A stretch of 36,968 nucleotides of DNA from the NCBI GenBank assembly GCA_002345215.1, contig DDVH01000029.1, positions 85,737 to 122,704 of the forward strand. Direction: 5' to 3'. The translations under genes and the position numbers were made by a program. The notes below the pieces were generated by a model. The model ran no database searches. It was not told the origin of the DNA and worked only from the letters and a program-made list of their open reading frames with translations. Shown here one piece after another: positions 15,294-22,138 of the stretch (positions are counted from its first letter, which is position 1; each line of letters opens with the position of its first letter). Source of the stretch: Anaerolineales bacterium UBA2317 (lineage in GTDB: Bacteria > Chloroflexota > Anaerolineae > Anaerolineales > Villigracilaceae).

Positions 15294-15375
15294 CAAGTTG
15301 AAAAGTTAATAAGTTTGAACCTTTGACTCACTAACTTTCCAACCTTTGAACCTGTAAACTTTCAAACCTGCAACC
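15294..15375. repeat. Quasi-palindromic AAGTT/AACTT intergenic repeat
   Basis: The gap between the deacetylase and amidohydrolase genes is built of short iterated words. The first arm has AAGTTGAAAAGTTA and AAGTTTGAACC; the second has TAACTTTCCAACC, AACCTTTGAACC and AAACTTTCAAACC, near-complements of the first. GTTGAAAAGTTA pairs with TAACTTTCCAAC with one mismatch. Only the last ~15 bp (with AAAGGAG) serve as a ribosome binding region. Confidence 0.6.
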
Positions 15376-15389
15376 CAAAGGAGAATCCC

Positions 15390-16574
15390 ATGTCTGACTT
15401 CCTCAAGAAAGCCGAAGAATTATTTCCATACACCCAAGCCATGCGCCGTGATTTTCATAAACATCCTGAACTTGGATTCAATGAAATTCGCACAGGCGGA
15501 ATTGTTGCCAAAGAATTAGAGGGACTTGGTTTAGAAGTAACAAAAGGCGTTGGTAAAACTGGTGTGGTTGGTTATTTGGAAGGTGCAAAGCCTGGTCCAA
15601 CTATTTTGCTTCGTTTTGACATGGATGCCTTACCCATCACCGAAGATACTGGCGCGGAATACTCATCTACCAACAATGGTGTTATGCACGCCTGCGGACA
15701 TGATGGTCACACTGCCATTGGTTTAACTGTCGCAAAAATTTTGAATGAACACAGAAACGAACTCAAAGGCAATATCAAGTTTTGTTTTCAACCTTCTGAA
15801 GAAGGCACCAACGGTGAAGAAGTTGGTGGCGCATTGATGATGATAAAAGACGGCGTGATGGATTCAGTTGATAAAACGCTTTCGCTTCACTTATGGAACG
15901 ATAAACCCCTTGGTTGGCTTCATGTGGGTGCAGGTCCTGTGTTTGCAGGTGCTGAATTATTCAAAATTATCATTACAGGTAAAGGTGGGCATGGAGCATT
16001 GCCAGAAACTACCATTGACCCTGTTGTCTGCGCGGCACACATCACAACTGCTTTGCAAACAATTGTCTCACGTAATATTGAAGCACTCAAACCTGCTGTG
16101 GTGAGTGTTACATCTATTCAAGCAGGCACGGCTTTCAATGTGATTCCACAAACTGCTGAATTATGGGGAACCATCCGTACATTTGACCCTGATGTAAGAA
16201 AAACTGTGATTGAAAGATTTAATCAAATTGTAAAAGGTACTGCCGAGGCAATGAATTGCCAAGTTGATGTGACTGTCAAAGAAGTGACATTGCCAGTCAC
16301 CAATGATGAAGAAGTAACTGCCAGTGTGTTTAATTCTGCTAAAAAAGTTTTTCCTGATTTAGAAATTGCCACGAATTCATATCTCACCATGGGTGCAGAA
16401 GATATGGGCTATATGCAAGATAAAGCCAAAGGCACTTATTTCTGCATCGGTTCTGCCAATGATGAAAAGAATCTCAACTACAGCCATCATCATCCCAAAT
16501 TTGATTTTGATGAACGTGCTTTGGTAAATGGCGTAGCGTTAATGGCAACCGCAGCCGCAGATTTATTAAAATAG
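15390..16574 (+). CDS. M20 family amidohydrolase (hippurate/N-acyl-amino-acid hydrolase-like)
   Basis: A 394-residue dinuclear metallopeptidase-fold enzyme of the M20D type. The N-terminal AMRRDFHKHPELGFNE is diagnostic. The metal site shows in RFDMDALPI, HACGHDGHTA, QPSEEG and a C-terminal NYSHHHPKFDFDE. The inserted dimerisation domain (about 185-290) contains GKGGHGALPETTIDP and GTAFNVIP. Relatives hydrolyse N-acyl or N-aminoacyl bonds (hippurate, indole-3-acetyl-amino acids, N-acetyl-diaminopimelate); the specific substrate cannot be assigned. An AAGGAG SD lies about 9 nt before the ATG. A small secreted protein gene follows after 6 bp. Confidence 0.94.
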   Translation: MSDFLKKAEELFPYTQAMRRDFHKHPELGFNEIRTGGIVAKELEGLGLEVTKGVGKTGVVGYLEGAKPGPTILLRFDMDALPITEDTGAEYSSTNNGVMHACGHDGHTAIGLTVAKILNEHRNELKGNIKFCFQPSEEGTNGEEVGGALMMIKDGVMDSVDKTLSLHLWNDKPLGWLHVGAGPVFAGAELFKIIITGKGGHGALPETTIDPVVCAAHITTALQTIVSRNIEALKPAVVSVTSIQAGTAFNVIPQTAELWGTIRTFDPDVRKTVIERFNQIVKGTAEAMNCQVDVTVKEVTLPVTNDEEVTASVFNSAKKVFPDLEIATNSYLTMGAEDMGYMQDKAKGTYFCIGSANDEKNLNYSHHHPKFDFDERALVNGVALMATAAADLLK

Positions 16575-16580
16575 TTTTGT

Positions 16581-17138
16581 ATGAAAAACAAACGCAACTG
16601 GATTATTGGAATTGTTTTATCCGCAACAGCGGCGTTTGTAGCTTTGCAAACTGTCAACGCACCAAGTTCAGAAGCGATAACTCCAGAAGTTGAAGTTATT
16701 GCTTCTGAAACATTTACAAATGAAACTTGTGCTTTTATGTGGGCATATCAAGATGCACCTGAGTTGACCAAAAATTTAGATGATGCTGTTAAAGAACTAA
16801 ATCCTGATGCTTCTGCTAAAGCGACATTATTCGGAGAAGATTGCATCTATTCCGATGGAAGTAAAACTTTTGGGGTGATAGAAACCGATTTTACAGTCCG
16901 CTTACCTGTAGGTGATTTAACTCAACATGAAGAATTCGGCAATTGGATTAAGCAAGTAATGGATATTGTTACCAAAATTCCGCGCGAAGAAATTCAAGGC
17001 AAGTATGGATTTGTAGAATTTTGGTTTGAGAAAAATGAAAATGAAAAAATCACTTTTCGTGTGCCAATTCAAAAATATATAGACGAAGCAAAAGATAAAT
17101 CAGGGGTGGAATTATTTGAGTATTTTTATCAGCCGTAA
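16581..17138 (+). CDS. Secreted or membrane-anchored protein of unknown function
   Basis: A 185-residue protein with a basic start (MKNKRNW) and one hydrophobic segment (about 8-26) that may be a signal peptide or anchor; no lipobox Cys is present. The remainder is a single acidic domain with two cysteines (ETCAFMW and EDCIYSDG) likely to form a disulfide, and the strand pattern GFVEFWFEKNEN, ITFRVPIQKYIDEA. I do not recognise the family. It follows the amidohydrolase gene by 6 bp and ends one base before the convergent DUF2726 gene, with no terminator between them. Confidence 0.8.
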   Translation: MKNKRNWIIGIVLSATAAFVALQTVNAPSSEAITPEVEVIASETFTNETCAFMWAYQDAPELTKNLDDAVKELNPDASAKATLFGEDCIYSDGSKTFGVIETDFTVRLPVGDLTQHEEFGNWIKQVMDIVTKIPREEIQGKYGFVEFWFEKNENEKITFRVPIQKYIDEAKDKSGVELFEYFYQP

Positions 17139-17139
17139 T

Positions 17140-17721
17140 CTAGCCTATCGCCACCACGCCCCTACAACGCGGACTATCAATACAACCATAATACGTTTTC
17201 CCCGAAGTAGAGCCATTACGATTGATGCGCAACACCATCATCTTCCCACAAATTGGACATTGAGGCACATTATCATTTGTACTCACAAGATGAAGCGGTG
17301 TGGTCTTACCCACTTTTGTCACCGCAATTTGAAATAAAGAAATCACATCTGCAGAATCATAACTTTCACTGGTTGGAATATGCACCAGCGGAATCCCTGC
17401 ATCCGTAAACAATTCTTCCATAAATTTATCGGCTTCGCGTGCGCCGTTTTTCGCAATCGGTTTCACCATCTCCACCCCAAACGAAGGCTTCATCGTTTTC
17501 AAATCACACAGTAAAAAATCTATATGCTTACGAAAAATCTTATTAAAGAAATGCACATTTTCATTTGGGCGCACAATATAAAACACATCACTCAACGCCA
17601 CTTTGGGAGAAATCACATAACGGCTCCCCATCATTTCCGTCAGCGTACGAAAAAGAGCCAATTCCGTTTTTGCAAGGAATGGCTCTCGTAAACGATAAGG
17701 TAATCGTCCATTTTCCGTCAT
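17140..17721 (-). CDS. DUF2726 protein with topoisomerase-type zinc finger
   Basis: A 193-residue protein. The DUF2726 domain (about 10-130) carries MTENGRLPYRLREPFLAKTE, ISPKVALSDVF, FFNKIFRKHIDFLLCD, FGVEMV and a C-terminal FTDAGIPLVHIP; this layout is related to PD-(D/E)xK nuclease folds, with Asp in HIDFLLCD and Glu in GVEMV as the probable core acidic pair. A C4 zinc ribbon as in topoisomerase I C-termini follows (CPICGKMMV ... YYGCIDSPRC). This combination suggests a nucleic-acid-binding, possibly nuclease, function; activity is not shown. A TATAAT box 8 nt before the ATG suggests a leaderless mRNA. It lies downstream of the STAND NTPase gene on the same strand. Confidence 0.88.
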   Translation of the reverse strand: MTENGRLPYRLREPFLAKTELALFRTLTEMMGSRYVISPKVALSDVFYIVRPNENVHFFNKIFRKHIDFLLCDLKTMKPSFGVEMVKPIAKNGAREADKFMEELFTDAGIPLVHIPTSESYDSADVISLFQIAVTKVGKTTPLHLVSTNDNVPQCPICGKMMVLRINRNGSTSGKTYYGCIDSPRCRGVVAIG

Positions 17722-17729
17722 GGATGAAT

Positions 17730-17735
17730 ATTATA
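17730..17735 (-). promoter_or_regulatory. -10 box of the DUF2726 gene, leaderless spacing
   Basis: On the - strand TATAAT (ATTATA on +) is separated from the ATG by 8 nt and no SD is present. The -35 region is poor. Confidence 0.5.
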
Positions 17736-17824
17736 AAAGAGGATGCAAACTTAGTACAGGATTAAATTTAGATTAAGTACCAGCCTCACACTTAACCTCA
17801 ACCTGCTTCACCAGCGGATAAAAC

Positions 17825-18007
17825 TCACTGCCTGATGCTATATCCAATCAATTGCGCCCGAAGCCAGGCTCCCCAACTATAATCAGAATCATTACCTGAA
17901 AACACTTTTAAGATAAAAATACCGTTTCGCCCATGCAAATCTTTGGGAATATCAAAAGAAAATCTTGTAGTTTTGCCATCTAATATTTGATAAATCATAA
18001 TATCCTT
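17825..18007 (-). pseudogene. Frameshifted C-terminal end of the STAND NTPase
   Basis: On the - strand, one frame over from the STAND gene, an open stretch of 60 codons continues the beta-sandwich domain naturally: it reads KDIMIYQILDGKTTRFSFDI, then IPKDLHGRNGIFILKVFSG, then DYSWGAWLRAQLIGYSIRQ. It has no start of its own and overlaps the STAND frame between 17952 and 18007. A +1 shift (one extra base, or two missing) between about 17955 and 18007 would fuse them into a protein of roughly 735 residues. It may be a real mutation, a sequencing/assembly error or, less likely, recoding. Confidence 0.7.
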
Positions 18008-20036
18008 CTACATAACTATAAGGCCATGTAGGGTGAGTAAAAACTAAAAGCACACGCTCGCGTTTAGAGTTGTCTTCAATTGGCGGGAAATTAAACCAAC
18101 CAATATATGATTCAGGATAATCTTCCGCAATTGCCTCAGCCGATTCATAATCTGGATCGGGTTCTTCATAAAACTCATAATCATTAATAACGGTTAGCTC
18201 ATTCCAATAAGCAACTCGCCAAGTATATGCCTCATCTGCGCGTGCCACAAAATCATATAAAACAATTGGTGGACGTGGCGTAAAAGTTGGGGCGACTGTA
18301 TTTGTACTTGTCACTTCAATTGTTGGCGTAAGCAAATTGACTGTTGGAATTAGTGTGATTGTTTCAGTAGGTTGAGGAATATCGGTTGGTATATCAGTTG
18401 GAACTTCGGTAGGCGGAGAAATTTCAGTCGGATTGAGGAATGCAGGTAAAAATGTAACACCAGCAACAATTAGCAATGCTGTAATTACAACAACACTTGT
18501 AATACCGCCAATAATCATAAATCTTCTAATGCTTGTAGATTTTAAAGACGAAGCATTATTCGGCACAGGCAAATTTGCCAGCACATTCAAATTATGTTGA
18601 GTCACTTGCATGCCGGGCTTATCACCAATCGCTTTGCGAATCTTCAATGCCTGATTCAATAATTCAGTTGCTTGTACCTTCGAGCCCATACACATGGCAC
18701 GGCTACCCAATTGATGTGTTACCCAGCCTTCCAAAAATTTATCTTTCAAAGCGTTTGCCGCCATGCGCAACAAATTCAAAATTTTCAGCCAGCCCTCCCA
18801 CTTCTTTTTGAGCGCATAAATTTGTTCAAGCTTACGACCAATTGTTACAACGTGTTTCCATTGTTTCTTTTCACCCGCACGTTGAATCAAATAAAACAAC
18901 GTGCTTGCTACTTGGTCAACCAACATATCTTGTGGCGCAGTTTGTAACCAATTTGAAAAATGACCAATCAGCGCATCTTCCCAACCTGATAAATCCCACA
19001 TGCGGACTAAAGACGCAACCGCTTCACCACTTAGACTGAAACTTGCTCCATTCGCGGAGACAAATCCTTGCGCCAAAAGTGGATTCATGTCAGTATCAAA
19101 ATTTAATGAGCTTGCTAATTTTTGCAGATGTTCACGCGTTAATGCAAATCCACCTGCTACCGCTAATAAACTTAATATTTTCTTTTGTGTTTCGTTTGTT
19201 TTGGATAATGTCGCTTCTAAAACAGGTGATTGGGTGCGAGTCTTCGTCAGTGTGGCGAATGCTTGAGGGATGCTGATTCCATCTTCCCGAATCATGGAGG
19301 CGGTTTGTAATATCCGCAGGGGATGATAAAGAAGTATCTTACAAATTTGCACGGCTGATTCTTTTTCATCATCTTTTATTTCACGCCCTAACTCGCGTTC
19401 AAAAAGTTGTAGGGCTTCTTTTTCGGGCAAACCATCCAAACCAATTGGCTGACCTTCACCCCATAAACTCCGCTCGGTGGATGCAAAAATAAATGTGCCA
19501 TTCGGAAGGGCATCCAAAAGGAATGCTGTATCTTCACGCTTGAGCGTGAGGTCATCTAAAATAATAAGGGCTTGAATATTTTTGAGGTCTTCACGTAATT
19601 GTGCATCGGTTGGTTTTTGATTTTGATTGCTGGTATAAAAGGCATCGAAAATCAATTGAAGTAAATCGCCACGTTCTTCCCCATTTGCAATGAGATAAAT
19701 GACACCGTCGTTAAATTTTATTGTTTCAGTAAGATGTGAGACATAACGCAATAAAGAAGTTTTACCAATTCCATTTTCACCAAACAAAGTGACTGGCATA
19801 GAATTGGCGATTGCATTTTTTATGTTCGCAATTTCATTTGTACGACTTAGTAAATGAGGAAATGCGCGCGGACGTAAATTGATTGGGCGAATGCGTGATT
19901 CGAATGTGATTTTTTGTTTTACTTTGTTGACAATTGCCCCGCTTTGATTGCCATACACAATGTTATTATCGCCAATAATGATATTGCCGCTGAAGTTTCC
20001 TTCTACATTGATGTTTACATTTTTCGCCGCAGGCAT
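17952..20036 (-). CDS. Membrane-anchored STAND (NB-ARC-like) NTPase
   Basis: A 694-residue protein. Residues 1-37 are a short Gly/Asn motif (NVNINVEGNFSGNIIIGDNN). A STAND/NB-ARC-type NTPase follows: Walker A GENGIGKTS (86-94), Walker B ALIILDDL (156-163), sensor FASTERS (184-190) and a GLPL-like YHPLRI. Then come a winged-helix-like region (about 280-345) and helical TPR-like repeats (about 355-490). A single membrane helix (about 505-531) leads to a Thr/Pro linker (535-589) and an extracytoplasmic beta domain (590-694), whose end appears frameshifted (see 17825-18007). STAND proteins are signal-induced switches used in regulation and antiphage defence; this one could sense outside and switch inside, by inference. 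An AGGA SD precedes the ATG. It follows the CCA-type gene by 27 bp on the same strand. Confidence 0.88.
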   Translation of the reverse strand: MPAAKNVNINVEGNFSGNIIIGDNNIVYGNQSGAIVNKVKQKITFESRIRPINLRPRAFPHLLSRTNEIANIKNAIANSMPVTLFGENGIGKTSLLRYVSHLTETIKFNDGVIYLIANGEERGDLLQLIFDAFYTSNQNQKPTDAQLREDLKNIQALIILDDLTLKREDTAFLLDALPNGTFIFASTERSLWGEGQPIGLDGLPEKEALQLFERELGREIKDDEKESAVQICKILLYHPLRILQTASMIREDGISIPQAFATLTKTRTQSPVLEATLSKTNETQKKILSLLAVAGGFALTREHLQKLASSLNFDTDMNPLLAQGFVSANGASFSLSGEAVASLVRMWDLSGWEDALIGHFSNWLQTAPQDMLVDQVASTLFYLIQRAGEKKQWKHVVTIGRKLEQIYALKKKWEGWLKILNLLRMAANALKDKFLEGWVTHQLGSRAMCMGSKVQATELLNQALKIRKAIGDKPGMQVTQHNLNVLANLPVPNNASSLKSTSIRRFMIIGGITSVVVITALLIVAGVTFLPAFLNPTEISPPTEVPTDIPTDIPQPTETITLIPTVNLLTPTIEVTSTNTVAPTFTPRPPIVLYDFVARADEAYTWRVAYWNELTVINDYEFYEEPDPDYESAEAIAEDYPESYIGWFNFPPIEDNSKRERVLLVFTHPTWPYSYVEGYYDLSNIRWQNYKIFF

Positions 20037-20063
20037 GGATTTGTTCCTATGAGAAAAGGCGGG

Positions 20064-21332
20064 TTATTGGGTTTCGGAAATTAATTTCTTCAACATTTCT
20101 TCTTCTTCGGTTTTAGATGTTAACACACCATCGAGCCAAGCGGTACGAAGAGCAGATAAGATTTCTTTATATCTTGGTCCTGGTTGCAACCCACGAGACT
20201 TTAAGTCATCACCCGTGGTTTGGGCTTTGACGTGCCTCCATATGGAAATATAACTCAACAACGAATTTTCGCGTGAGATGAGATAGACCGCATAAATGGA
20301 AAGCAATGGTAATTTTTCAAGTGCATACGTCCACACGCTGGGTTTGGATTCTGCTAAATGTTGCAGGCTCCATTTTAATTGTGCGGCTGACCAAACTGCT
20401 AAAGTTAATTCGTTTGAAAAATCTAAACGGTTGCAAATTGAAAAAATTTCTTCTTCAGATAAATCCATAAACCATAACATATACCCCATTGTGCGACGGT
20501 CGGCGGGAATATCGAGGCGTGAGTCCATATCGAGAAAGTCTGAATAATCCTCTTTGAATTCTGGAATACTTTTATGAATGTAATTTAGTACACCTAAATT
20601 GGCTACACGCAAAATAATTTGGCTGGCTTTTTCTTCGTCTAATATCAAATCTAGTTCGTTGCGGATGCGTTCTCCGCTTAATTTTGAAAGCACACTTAAT
20701 GATTCGGCATTAATAAGTTTTAAAGTTGCAGGTTCAAGGTTGAAGAAATATCTTGTTTCGTAACGAATGGCACGAAAGATTCGAGTTGGGTCATCAAGAA
20801 AAGATTTATCATGCAAAACGCGAATGATTTTATTTTCTAAATCCACTTCCCCATTTAATACATCGAGCAATTCGCCAAAGTGTGAACCATCCAAACGGAT
20901 TGCCATTGAGTTAATAGGAAAATCACGGCGATGTATATCATCTTCAATGTTTGAAGGTGTGACAGTCGGTAATGCGCCGGGATGTTCGTATGATTCTTTG
21001 CGGGCAGTAATAAGGTCTAAGGTTTCAAGTGGAAGGTTGAAAGTTTCAGGTAAGTGCCAAATGGCGGTATGGAATTTGTAATGATGTGTGAGTTTGCCGC
21101 CATATTTTTTGACTAAGGCTTCACCAAATTTAATGGCATCACCTTCAAATACAAAATCAATGTCACTATCATGTGTTGGGAGGTTGAGTAACAAATCTCG
21201 TACAACACCGCCGACAAGGTAGCATGGCATGTTCATTTCTGTGGCTTGCGAGGCAATGTTTGAGATGAGAGTCTGTACCGGTGGCAGAATCAGGTTTGTG
21301 TCACGTAAGAGGCGGTGCAAGTCCTTTTGCAT
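20064..21332 (-). CDS. CCA-adding tRNA nucleotidyltransferase/poly(A) polymerase family
   Basis: A 422-residue class II nucleotidyltransferase. The head carries YLVGGVVRDLLL and the catalytic DSDIDFVFEGDA (Asp pair), the neck RRDFPINSMAI, and then DDPTRIFRAIRYETRY with the PolyA_pol RNA-binding region. The C-terminal half is helical with no HD motif. Such enzymes add or repair the 3'-CCA of tRNAs; some relatives add only CC or A, or polyadenylate, so the exact activity is not fixed. The ATG at 21332 is 7 nt after a TAAAAT -10 on the - strand with no SD, so the mRNA may be leaderless. The STAND gene follows closely and may share the transcript. Confidence 0.93.
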   Translation of the reverse strand: MQKDLHRLLRDTNLILPPVQTLISNIASQATEMNMPCYLVGGVVRDLLLNLPTHDSDIDFVFEGDAIKFGEALVKKYGGKLTHHYKFHTAIWHLPETFNLPLETLDLITARKESYEHPGALPTVTPSNIEDDIHRRDFPINSMAIRLDGSHFGELLDVLNGEVDLENKIIRVLHDKSFLDDPTRIFRAIRYETRYFFNLEPATLKLINAESLSVLSKLSGERIRNELDLILDEEKASQIILRVANLGVLNYIHKSIPEFKEDYSDFLDMDSRLDIPADRRTMGYMLWFMDLSEEEIFSICNRLDFSNELTLAVWSAAQLKWSLQHLAESKPSVWTYALEKLPLLSIYAVYLISRENSLLSYISIWRHVKAQTTGDDLKSRGLQPGPRYKEILSALRTAWLDGVLTSKTEEEEMLKKLISETQ

Positions 21333-21355
21333 AAAATCAATTTTACCCTTATAAT
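21327..21355. promoter_or_regulatory. Overlapping divergent promoters of the CCA and LOG transcripts
   Basis: On + there is TTGCAT (21327-21332), 17 bp, TATAAT (21350-21355), then 7 nt to an ATG at 21363: a near-consensus promoter. On - there is TAAAAT (21340-21345), 7 nt before the CCA-gene ATG. The + -35 overlaps the CCA-gene start codon, so the two promoters should exclude each other. Confidence 0.65.
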
Positions 21356-21362
21356 CGCGTGC

Positions 21363-21416
21363 ATGAAGTTAATCCCAAACCCATCCCCGCGAATTTGTAA
21401 ATCTACGTCTGGTTAG
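21363..21416 (+). CDS. Putative leaderless leader peptide (17 codons)
   Basis: The ORF reads MKLIPNPSPRICKSTSG and its ATG sits exactly 7 nt after a strong -10 box, as for other leaderless starts in this window. Its last codons (TCTGGTTAG) overlap a 6-nt segment, GTCTGG 21407-21412, that is complementary to CCAGAC 21444-21449 in the loop of the following terminator hairpin. It could be a regulatory leader peptide for the LOG gene; there is no SD and no homology evidence. Confidence 0.35.
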   Translation: MKLIPNPSPRICKSTSG

Positions 21417-21434
21417 GTTTGTTTTCGTGTGGTC

Positions 21435-21466
21435 AAACGGCTCCCAGACTTGGTGAGCCGTTTTTT
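21435..21466 (+). terminator. Attenuator-like terminator before the LOG gene
   Basis: A 9-bp stem (AAACGGCTC 21435-21443 with its complement 21455-21463), an 11-nt loop and a run of six or more T's. The SD (GAGG) and ATG of the LOG gene follow within 15 nt. No + strand gene other than the 17-codon ORF lies upstream, so this terminator can only act on the LOG leader transcript. Confidence 0.75.
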
Positions 21467-21477
21467 ATTGAGGTGAT

Positions 21478-22005
21478 ATGAACATTACAGTTTTTGGTGG
21501 CGCACAACCCACAGAAGGTACAAGGGCATACGAAGAAGCGCGTTTGCTTGGTTCTTTGCTTGCACAAAATGGTCATACAGTTATCACGGGTGGATACATG
21601 GGAACGATGGCTGCAACATCACGCGGGGCGCATGAAGCAGGCGGGCATGTGATTGGTGTGACTTGTATTGATATTGAAAATTGGCGTGGATCAACATTGA
21701 ATCAATGGGTAAAAGAAGAAATACGAAAGCAAACATTGTTAGAGCGTTTGCATGTGTTGACTAATCATTGTGACGCGGCAATGGCATTAAGCGGTGGCGC
21801 AGGTACTTTGACAGAGATTTCATTGATGTGGAATTTGATGGTGATTGAATCTTTGCCGCGCAAGCGGTTGATATTAATTGGAGATGGATGGAAAAACACA
21901 TTGGATTCTTTTTTCAATGCGTTTGAAAGTTATACATCTTCACATCACCGTGATTTGTTGCACTTTGCAGATGATGTGAATGAGGCGGTTAAGTTGTTAG
22001 AATAA
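21478..22005 (+). CDS. LOG/SLOG family nucleotide-binding protein
   Basis: A 175-residue Rossmann-like protein of the SLOG/LOG superfamily (TIGR00725-like or 'lysine decarboxylase-like'). It opens with MNITVFGGAQPTEG, then has GGYMGTMAATSRGAHEAGG in place of the classic GGxxGLMGxxxxGA motif, and SGGAGTLTEISLMWN in place of PGGxGTxxE. LOG enzymes release cytokinin-like bases by phosphoribohydrolase activity; other SLOG proteins bind nucleotide ligands in signalling. The substrate is unknown. It begins with an SD (GAGG) directly behind an attenuator-like terminator, suggesting conditional expression. A composite palindromic element follows. Confidence 0.88.
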   Translation: MNITVFGGAQPTEGTRAYEEARLLGSLLAQNGHTVITGGYMGTMAATSRGAHEAGGHVIGVTCIDIENWRGSTLNQWVKEEIRKQTLLERLHVLTNHCDAAMALSGGAGTLTEISLMWNLMVIESLPRKRLILIGDGWKNTLDSFFNAFESYTSSHHRDLLHFADDVNEAVKLLE

Positions 22006-22008
22006 ATC

Positions 22009-22118
22009 GGTGGTCGAGACGCAAGCAGTCGAAACCACAAGTTAAAAACAAAAATAAAATTTAGCAATGTGGTCTCGATATGCCGCAAAAAAAACAAGAA
22101 CGCGGCTACTCGACCACC
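22009..22118. repeat. Composite palindromic (BIME/MITE-like) element
   Basis: A 110-bp element has perfect 10-bp terminal inverted repeats: GGTGGTCGAG (22009-22018) and CTCGACCACC (22109-22118). Inside are two hairpins: 22009-22038 (GGTGGTCGAGAC with AGTCGAAACCAC) and 22069-22118 (GTGGTCTCGATATGCCGC with GCGGCTACTCGACCACC, imperfect), separated by an A/T-rich spacer. This head-to-head arrangement resembles REP doublets. It fills the gap between the LOG gene and proS. Confidence 0.75.
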
Positions 22119-22138
22119 AGCATAAATGGAGAATTGAA

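Noticed and set aside
22067..22138. Upstream extension of proS by 24 codons
   Set aside because: These codons come from the composite palindromic element, and the ATG at 22139 has its own SD and fits the family N-terminus.
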